This document shows positions 56,720 to 64,000 of a DNA stretch of 64,000 nt, in pieces. Within the stretch, counting starts at the first letter, position 1, and every line of letters begins with the position of its first letter. The stretch comes from Xanthostigma xanthostigma (taxonomy: Eukaryota > Arthropoda > Insecta > Raphidioptera > Raphidiidae), in contig OY754465.1 of assembly GCA_963575645.1 (NCBI GenBank), positions 36,715,501 through 36,779,500 on the forward strand. The letters run 5' to 3'. A program made the position numbers and the translations under genes. The notes under the pieces are model-generated. The model worked only from the letters and a program-made list of their open reading frames with translations, had not been told where the DNA came from and searched no databases.

Positions 56720-58150
56720 ATTGCAGAAAAATCGAGTGGCGCTTTAATTTTAATCAGGAGCTTCAAGAACCTCTGAGGTCTTCAATGTCTGACGTACCCG
56801 TTCTATTTCATAGCTTGACCGCCTTGGCCGTGTGTCAGTATATATTATATATCTATATGCATGCATTTACATATATTGTATATCCGCATGATTGACTGGT
56901 GCGTGTGTTTATATTTTTATAATGAATGGAACTCGACGCCGATGCCCTGGTTTTAGACGCTCATAGGTTGCACTGCCCGTCCGTTAACGCATATGTCAGG
57001 ACTGACTTAAATATCACAGACGTCTAGCGAAGCCATATTAATAATACAGGGGTTTCCAATCTTTACCGATCCACTCATATGACCCATTCCATCTCCTTAA
57101 TATCGCTCGATTAGTCTTCTTCTGAAGAAGTTCATCACAGTAATTAAACGTCTTCAAAGACGACAGAAAGACAACTTCTTCCTATACTGCATCGCTTCTG
57201 ATGAAAGCCTACACATGTATTCGTTTGTTGTAGCAAAAAAAAAAATAACAGAAACACTTCTCAAGAAATTATGACTCGTTTAAGGATGTTCCAGAAGAGC
57301 AGACGTGTTCAACTTGTAAAAAAATCCCCCTATGTAAACTACCATGGCTACAATAAAAATAGTTGAGATACTAGCACACTCTTTCGCCTCCGCTCATATG
57401 CACAGAATTATAAATAATCGATTTGTTGGCTTTTTCGAAAATTAGCTCGCTTTTAACATTTTTACAACAAAACGAATTCCGCTTGTCATAGTTATTATAT
57501 TTATAGAAACATAATTTGTTATATCTTTAATTTTTCAAAACAATCGTAAGAAAATTACTATTAATTGTTATTTAATAAAACATTCGCTTCAACATCGATT
57601 GGGATAGGATTCTTATGTTAAATATGCAAATTTTAATAGTCAATATTTCGAAATTTGCTGTCGCAAGAACTGTTGAGAAAAACTTCTACGTAGTAAAAGA
57701 TACTTATAAGTAAATAGGTAGATATGTATCCAAAGTTTCAGAAAATCGTAAATAACTGTTTTTTTTTTTGGGAACGTCATTAAGTAGATGTGCAATGACT
57801 TTTTAATCAACTATTAAACTAAACACATTGAATTTTTTAAATAGGACCTCGCACAACTACTTGAATACAAATTATTCAATAATGACTCTTGACACTAGAC
57901 AGCATTCTTTATGAATGATGTTTCGCTAACCAATTCCAGACGCACGGTCCACTTGTACAAAATCTATATATTGAAATGAATCATAATATCTATATTCTAT
58001 ACTTAGCTCGTCAAAGAATTGTAAAATTCCCGAACGAAATTGAAATTAAAGTAAAACTTATTTTGGCACGCTAGGGTAAAATTCATTCTCGAGATTGAAA
58101 GTGTAACGAACGTGTCGTGTGAACGTATGCCGAACGCTGTAAAAACCGGA
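56720..58150. other. AT-rich stretch without recognised features
   Basis: No gene, no clear repeat end. Confidence 0.4.
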
Positions 58151-58467
58151 TCTAGAACATTAAGCTAAGGTGTCTGCGAGGTAGAACACTTGCCTCGCAA
58201 CCCAAAAAATGTTTTAAAGGGCAATGTTTTTCAAGGGCATCGTGTAGGGTGTCAAATCAAAGCTTATTGAAGCACGAATTCAACAATTATATGATTTTTT
58301 CATTTTTTTAAAGCATTTTTCAGGAAGAAAATTAAAAAATTGTTGTCTCCTATCCTTATCACCAAAAGGATCGCTCATAAAAATCTGAAAATTTCACGAA
58401 TATTTAAATTAATAAATGTCAAACTGGTATACAGTAATATCGAGCAATATTTACAAGCCTAAGATTA

Positions 58468-58540
58468 GCTCTGTGGTAGAGTGCGAAATTCGTAGTCGCA
58501 TGGTCATGGATTCTAGCCCCTCGTTAAGAGATACCGTATT
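58468..58540 (+). pseudogene. tRNA-like sequence
   Basis: GATTAGCTCTGTGGTAGAGT resembles an A box and GGATTCTAGCCCC a decayed B box. A similar A-box-like stretch (GGTAGAACACTTGCCTCGC) lies at about 58160-58205. The acceptor stem does not pair. Confidence 0.4.
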
Positions 58541-59159
58541 TTTGTTGCTATAAACAGAACATACAAGTGGAGGGACTGATGACACGGATCACAAATTGTG
58601 CAAGTATAGCTTATTTATTGATAGATTTTTTAATAATAAACTGAAAATCAATCAATTGATACTTTTACTGGTTAGAAGCTAGTCGATTGGTGGTAGAGAA
58701 GTTATGCTTAAGCGTACACTGTCAATTACATGGTTAAGTTAAAGTACAATTTTCGTCAAAACCGACATTGCAGGATAACCCGAGGACAGAATTGGTATTC
58801 ACGTGAACGAAACCGCAGTCAACAACTTGCGTTTTTCTAGTTTTGTTTTTTAAACAGTCGGTTGAGTCGGTACTGTTTTATGGACGGCGAATGCTTCTTA
58901 CTGATGTTTGATTGCCAGGGTGACGTGTCGCTCTACATTCAGACTATATTATTCAAGCTTTCTAAAATTTAAAATGAAATTTAAGAAAACATACGTCATA
59001 TAAATTCTCTAAGCGCCATTGTATATGCTGTTTATTCGATCATTTTTCATCATCGCTATTAATATTGGCGTCGTAAAATGTCAGTTTCCCTTTCTTGTTG
59101 AATATTCAAGTTCATTTGATATTTATTTATATACAATTTTCTTTTTTATTTTCTCTATT

Positions 59160-60066
59160 TTACCATTCCAACCCACTAGTGTGGTACTAGTTTAGGTCAA
59201 AATTCACTTTTTAAAAATTTTACAAAATGTTTTCGTTTTGAGATTCCCCGAATCCAAAAAAAATATTTTTGGAAAAAGTCTGCGTTTGTTTTTCTGTGTC
59301 TGTGAGCACGATACACGTCAAACGGATGTATGGATTGAAACCAAATTTTGAAAGGATGTTTGGTATGCAAATATGAAGCGCCTTTGAAGAAAATCTGCGT
59401 ATGCACAGAAGAGATATAAGCTATAACGATGTTTTTTATGTAATAATGGTATAGTTTTCATGACGGTTTATGATTCTATTTATTTTTTCAAGAAAGTTTT
59501 GTTAAAAAATTTATTTTCTAAACTTTATAGTTTCGGAAATATTTTGAAAATAAAAAAAAATCAGCTGTTCTTTTGTTTTGTAGATCACTCAGAAATAAAC
59601 TAGTTACGCATGCTTTGATTAATTTTTATATGACGTAGAACATAGGTATGTAGGTAACCATGGCAACGAATAACAAATATCATATTGAATACTAGGCATT
59701 ACCTGCGTCACCTCACGCGATATCCAATTTTATTTTCTTTAATAAGAAAAATCACAGGATTGTTGTCATCTCATCATTTCGACACTGGACATAAATGTCT
59801 ATTTAATGAATTTCAAATATTAGATAAAGAGTTTATTATTTGTTATTGTTTGAACTTTCATATTGTACTTGAAAAAGTCTAAATCTATAGACAAAACTTT
59901 GTACACTAATAAATCTATCTTTTTGTGCACAATCCTGCGATTTTTCTTGTTAATTATTATTATCTCGATGGGTACGATATCTAATATTTATTTTCTTTAT
60001 TATTCTATATTAGATGTAAATATTTTTGAAGTTGGAATGGCCCGTCGCCCAATTGGCTGGAATTTT
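59160..60066 (+). mobile_element. Family B repeat, copy 3, interrupted
   Basis: It runs from TACCATTCCAACCCACTAGT through GGATTGAAACCAAATTTTGA and TCTGCGTATGC to codons for FEVGMARRPIGWNF at 60024-60066. The MITE at 59735-59950 interrupts it. Confidence 0.6.
59735..59950. mobile_element. MITE with AAAAATCRCAGGATTG ends, copy 2
   Basis: AAGAAAAATCACAGGATTGT and CAATCCTGCGATTTTTCTTG are inverted. Internal AGATTTAGACTTTTTCAAG is shared, inverted, with the 39145 copy. Confidence 0.7.
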
Positions 60067-60069
60067 TTA

Positions 60070-60850
60070 AGAAATATATTAAGAACCGTTTTCGAGATAT
60101 TCTGGAATGATCTCGTTCTCTTTATGCGTGGTCTATCTCAAGCATGTTAATTATGCACATTTTGATTATTAGATAATTATCTCGTTTTCTAGACGGTGAA
60201 AAAGTCTCATTTTTTTAAATTAAATATAAGGCATTTTTATAACCTTATATACTTCAATTTTATTAAATTCCTAAGAAAGGCTGTTTCATAAGTGAACTAT
60301 CTTTAAAAAAGATGTACTGTAAACTTCCATTTTCCCATTGCGATGGATTGAAAATTAACTAACAGAAACAGTAAGCTAGATACGTTGACTTGACGAGCAA
60401 CGACTTAAAGAGAGGCTACTGTATACACGATTATATTATACAAAAATATTGTACCTACGCTCGTTTTAAAGTAATAGGTAATATTTCATTTCAATGTCGG
60501 GCACTTATTTAAATCTTGGCACGGAACAAAGAACCGTCGTTCAGAGAGTAAAGTAGCTATTTATTTGAGAGCCTCAATACATATTAATTGCAAATACAGT
60601 GAACAATTATGTAAGCATTAATATATAGAGCGTCTCACATAAAACTGTTGAGTTCGCGTGTATAAAAACAAAGCGAGTGTTCAAAAAGTCTGTAAATACC
60701 TACTCATGGATTGTGAAATGCACGTCTCCACTTTCTTCGTACAATCTAAGACTGCACCTATAACACGGAATTTGTGTTTCTCCCGATTCTATGTCGGCCG
60801 ACATTAGAAGAAAAAAAAACGCCAATAAAATCGAGCTTATCTCTTTCCAA
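60070..60850. other. AT-rich stretch without recognised features
   Basis: No gene or repeat ends identified. Confidence 0.4.
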
Positions 60851-60855
60851 TGTAA

Positions 60856-61145
60856 AGGCCGCTGCACACGAGGCTAGAAACACTGGTTGAAGTTCTGCTG
60901 GCCGGTAAGTTGGGTACGAAGCTGGAAATGACGTCACTGTAGCTTCGCCTGCTAGCTCACAAAATAGGTTTTAAAATTAGAACAGGGGCTATTTTCTTTG
61001 CTAGGCCCGCTGCTAGATATGAGCAAGAACCAATAAGGAAACAGTATCTTGTCTCGTGGGCGACTTGAACAAACGCCCACAAACCAACATGGCGTCATTC
61101 TGCTCAGAGTCAGACAACAGACACGTTTTGATCTGTGTTTATATT
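60856..61145. mobile_element. Truncated copy of the AGGCCAC Harbinger-like MITE
   Basis: It follows the first 270 bases of the 1741-2698 element closely (GTACGAAGCTGGAAATGACG, GGTTTTAAAATTAGAACAGG). It stops where a family B copy begins. Confidence 0.7.
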
Positions 61146-61512
61146 TATAAAGTTTAGAATATTTTTTTAAACTTTCTTGAAAAAAATAATAGAATAATAG
61201 ACCGTTATAAAAAGTATACCAATTATATAAAAAATAACGTTGTAGCATATATCTCTTCTCCTCAAGGGTCGATTTCCTCAAAACCTATAGGGACCTTATA
61301 TTTGCATATCAAACATCCTTCCAATATTTGATTTCAATCCGCTTATCTGTTTGATACGTATCGTAACAGACGCACAGACTTTTTCCAAAAATATGTTTTT
61401 TGGATTCGGGGGACCTTCAAACGAAAAATATTGATAGCTTTTGGAAAGTGAATTTTGACCTAAATAAGTACCATTCGTCCATTCCCCACTTGTGGTGTTG
61501 GAATAGTAAAAT
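61145..61512 (-). mobile_element. Family B repeat, copy 4
   Basis: Reverse-oriented: GTATACCAATTATATAAAAA, a decayed GGGTCGATTTCC unit, TTGATTTCAATCCGCTTATC, and the terminal CCATTCCCCACTTGTGG hairpin. Confidence 0.6.
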
Positions 61513-61667
61513 ATATTTAAGCCTCCTTTGAAAAAACGTAAAAACTCTGAAAAGACCAAAATTTGTTAAAACTGACCGAATACACAAAATACGTATGAAG
61601 ACAGTAGACCATAGGCGTCCAGAACTCATTGAACAAATGTTACATTATAAATTTATGTAAGTATATT

Positions 61668-61960
61668 TTACTAGCGGTCCCGCTTGGTTTCACCCGGGTG
61701 CAAAAGAACGAATAAGGGGAGGGACATGAGTACGCACATTCATCTTAGTTTACCGAGATGAATGTTGTGTCCAAATTTCATGAATTTTTTTCAATTCGAA
61801 CCAGTAGTTGAACCAAACAAATAAACAAACAAACGCTTCAGCTTTATATACCTATTAGGCTATGCCAAGTTGGGTGGATCAATTTCATACCTAAAATAAC
61901 AATATTTATATATTATTTGTATTGTATTTATTGAAATAAATTTATTATTATTATTATTAT
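61668..61960 (+). repeat. SINE/LINE-type 3' ends
   Basis: ACTAGCGGTCCCGCTTGG, TTTCACCCGGGTGC and CAAACAAACAAACGCTTC are typical of a lepidopteran dispersed repeat. It is followed by a tail AATAAATTTATTATTATTAT that looks like a LINE 3' end. Confidence 0.55.
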
Positions 61961-62074
61961 AGTATAGATTTAAAAAATTGTTAAGGTTCTCTGTTGCATA
62001 ACGGAAACGGATAGTTTTTTTAACACAATATATTGAAAAAAAAAAATTTTTAACCGGTGTTCACTTTGTTTCAG

Positions 62075-62434
62075 TGCTGTGAAATGCATCTTAATAACGA
62101 CTGACGCGATCAACGGCCCAGTAAAATGTCTGGTGGCCACCATCCGCCTCAACGCAGTGGCGGTGGTCGTGGAGGCGGAAAATCGCCGTTTCCGCCGGGC
62201 GCGACTCCGCCGCCGTTGCTATATCGGCCGCCGTCTCCGTACGGGCCGTCACCGCCGCCGCGACTTCTCGGTTCGCCGATGAGCCCGATGTTCGGTGGGC
62301 CCGGAGGTCCGTCGCCGAGACCGGGAATGATGCCGTATATGCCGTGTCCGAGACCTCGCTGGCCAGTCGGACCACCGCCGCATGCGCCCACGCCTCCCCC
62401 CGGACCGAGACCATTCAGAATACCGCATCACGGG
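62075..62434 (+). CDS. Proline/glycine-rich protein, first coding exon (partial gene)
   Basis: TTTGTTTCAG at 62065-62074 is a good acceptor. The ATG is at 62126 with AAA before it, and the exon ends at GGG|GTGAGT (62434), phase 0, giving 103 codons. The peptide is over one third Pro and very rich in Gly, Arg and Ser (PPSPYGPSPPPRLLGSPMSP, then GGPGGPSPRPGMM). It has no signal peptide or membrane span, and it is probably disordered. GC content and CpG are far higher than anywhere nearby, unlike the surrounding AT-rich DNA. The ORF on the other strand is its mirror image. The rest of the gene lies past the right edge, and the intron that follows is packed with repeats. A leader exon may lie at 28597-28673. 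I do not recognise the protein. RNA-binding or scaffold proteins often start like this, but no function is claimed. Confidence 0.65.
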
Positions 62435-62446
62435 GTGAGTTGTTTT

Positions 62447-62608
62447 TTTTTTTGACGTGATAACGTCTTATAAATTGATGAAACACCGGCTGCATGCACG
62501 AAAAAGTGTCACGTTCCGAAATGTGTCACGTTCTGCCTGACCTTCGAGCGGAATACGTTATCACGTAAAACTATCGTCCGTAAACCGACTTTACAGACAA
62601 CCAATTTT
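62447..62608 (-). mobile_element. Family A repeat, copy 7
   Basis: An internally deleted copy starting about 12 bases after the donor of the proline-rich exon: TTTGACGTGATAACGTCTTA to ACAGACAACCAATTTTTT, with a local repeat GTGTCACGTTC. Confidence 0.85.
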
Positions 62609-62678
62609 TTTTATGTTGCATTAAACTTGAGATTTTCGAGTTTAAGATGTGATACTGAACGAGTATATATAGTGAAAA

Positions 62679-62966
62679 AAAAAATTGGTTGTCTGTAAAG
62701 TCGGTTTACGGACGATAGTTTTACGTGATAACGTATTCCGCTGGAATATCATATTTAATAATCACGCACAGGGTCAGGCGGAACGTTACACTTTTTCGTG
62801 CATGCAGCCGGTGTTTCATCTTTTTATATTGACGTGATTCATCAATTTATTATTTTTTTTTTTATATATTATGAGGCTTCGGCAGCAAGGCCATTAGCTC
62901 TAAGTATGAAGTAGGTTGCTGAAAGTAACGAGGATTCATCAATTTATAAGACGTTATCACGTCAAA
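62679..62966 (+). mobile_element. Family A repeat, copy 8, with retroposed insert
   Basis: TTGGTTGTCTGTAAAGTCGG to GACGTTATCACGTCAAAA, in inverted orientation to copy 7. With ATCTTTTTATATTGACGTGA it belongs to the same subfamily as copy 4. An 83-base insert sits at 62851-62933. Confidence 0.85.
62851..62933 (-). mobile_element. Retroposed short sequence with 14-base duplication
   Basis: It is flanked on both sides by ATTCATCAATTTAT (62837-62850, 62934-62947). Read on the minus strand it starts CCTCGTTACTTTCAGCAACC and ends in an A-rich tail (11 As). A long duplication plus an A tail is the hallmark of LINE-driven retroposition. The source RNA was not identified. Confidence 0.7.
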
Positions 62967-62967
62967 A

Positions 62968-63400
62968 GCGTGGGGTGCTTGATATTAAATGTTACAAATT
63001 ATTATTTCATTGGTAGCTATTTGTAAAATTAGAGTTGTAATGAAAATATAGTAATTAGAACCTCGCGCTTTTTTACTATAATTGAATTATTTTGTTAATA
63101 ATAATTATTTTCTACTTTTTAGTACGGGTTACTATTAAAGCGTGTTTTTTTGTTTTTTTAAACTATAATTTATTTCCTTAATTTTTAGTCTCAAAACGAC
63201 GTCAAAAGTAGTTTTTCGAAAATTTTTAAATTCAAATTTATTTTTATGAACTAATTGTATTGTCATCGGCCCTTGACACAAGTGCAAATTTTCAAGCTAA
63301 TCCGACTTCTTGAAATTGGTGAAAATGTCGCTGAAAGATTTCTTTATATACATACATATATATGTATATAGATCAAGCTAATATAAGCGTGTAAAAACAT
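62968..63400. mobile_element. Second copy of the WDR3-intron palindrome family
   Basis: GCGTGGGGTGCTTGAT, then AAAGCGTGTTTTTTTG, TATTGTCATCGGCCCTTGAC, GAAATTGGTGAAAAT and CTAATATAAGCG, in the same order as at 11510-13210 but without the TAGTCCGG element. Confidence 0.6.
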
Positions 63401-63457
63401 TTCACACTTGTATAATATGCGTCATTAAAACAATGTAAAATTACCTTTCAAAATCTA

Positions 63458-64000
63458 ATATATAAAATTCTCGTGTCACAGTTTTCGTTGCCATACTCCT
63501 CCGAAACGGCTTGACCGATTTTGATGAAATTTTTTGTGCTTATCCGGTATCTATGAGAATCGGCCAACATCTATTTTTCATCCCCCTAAATGTTAGGGGT
63601 AGTCCACCCCTAAATTTTTTTTTTTATTTTTTAGACAAAATTTTTAATTTCTATTTTTTTATGATACAACATACAAAAATACATACAATCCTCAATTTTC
63701 ACCCTTCTACGATCAACCCTTATTTTTTAATAGCCATTTTAGTAATTTAATCATTTTTCCTCTCCGGTCGAAAACTGATCAATAGTCATTTAATTAGTTA
63801 TCCCCGCCAGATGTCTACAGGTGTCACTTCGCCAACATCTATTTTTCATCCCCCTAAATGTTAGGGGTAGTCCACCCCTAAATTTTTTTTCTTCCTTCCC
63901 CATTCTTTCTTTTGCAACGGGCACGACGGCGCAGCCGGAGTGCTCGACATACACACATATACGCCCATGTATATTTTAAAATAGCTAGCAATTAATAAAA
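63458..64000 (+). mobile_element. Helitron-like end with internal duplication
   Basis: TCTAATATATAAAATTCTCG, then TCCTCCGAAACGGCTTGACC, is a familiar Helitron-like start in insects. CATCTATTTTTCATCCCCCT with GTTAGGGGTAGTCCACCCCT occurs twice, at 63568-63616 and 63836-63884. The right side reaches the window edge, after AATAGCTAGCA. Confidence 0.55.

Noticed and set aside
62091..62414. Long Ala/Arg/Ser-rich frames on the minus strand opposite the proline-rich exon
   Set aside because: Mirror reading of a GC-rich exon; the plus frame has the acceptor, ATG and donor in the right places.
1..64000. CRISPR arrays, operons, ribosome binding sites, rRNA genes
   Set aside because: Intron-split eukaryotic genes; no regular spacer arrays or rRNA stretches seen.

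Overview
The window is animal nuclear DNA, AT-rich, with intron-split genes (GT..AG junctions, many introns of 60-100 bases) and a dense load of small DNA transposons. It looks like an insect and most probably a moth or butterfly. Three things point there: a fragment near 39686-39736 (GAGTCCGACTCGCACTTGG core) familiar from lepidopteran genomes, Helitron- or SINE-like ends (44635-44845, 61668-61960, 63458-64000) of the kind common in Lepidoptera, and many TAGGTA-rich tracts. The order-level call is inference; no search was possible.

Gene-bearing part, 3.7-27.4 kb. (1) A leftward gene whose first two coding exons (6600-6737, 3746-4000) encode a type II membrane protein with a DUF1647-like start; the rest lies beyond the left edge. 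(2) Head-to-head with it, WDR3/Utp12, a complete 12-exon, 934-residue WD-repeat protein of the small-subunit processome (7917-15480, +). (3) Tail-to-tail with WDR3, a complete 5-coding-exon, 1359-residue l(3)mbt-type chromatin protein: FCS finger, three MBT repeats, C2HC finger, SAM (17507-23397, -). (4) Behind it in the same direction, a complete 7-exon, 471-residue Amnionless (25266-27340, -), the cubilin partner in endocytosis. All predicted junctions are phase-consistent. The four genes have unrelated jobs (secretory/Golgi enzyme-like, ribosome assembly, chromatin silencing, endocytic receptor).

Gene-poor part, 27.4-62.1 kb. No conserved host coding sequence was recognised. A possible non-coding first exon with a good donor lies at about 28597-28673. 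A proline/glycine-rich first coding exon starts at 62126, 50 bases after a good acceptor, and its gene runs off the right edge. The 33 kb between them may be one intron.

Mobile DNA. At least eight hAT-like copies have intact or near-intact 8-base target duplications. There is a PIF/Harbinger element with a transposase remnant and TTA duplications, a pogo-like element with a CENP-B-type N-terminal remnant, a truncated LINE, Helitron-like ends, several long palindromes, and an eight-copy family (here family A) with the motif ACGTGATAACGT near both ends. Nesting is common and gives relative ages. Two copies of family A carry the same captured block from another repeat, and one carries an 83-base insertion with an A/T tail and a 14-base duplication, which looks like a retroposed RNA.
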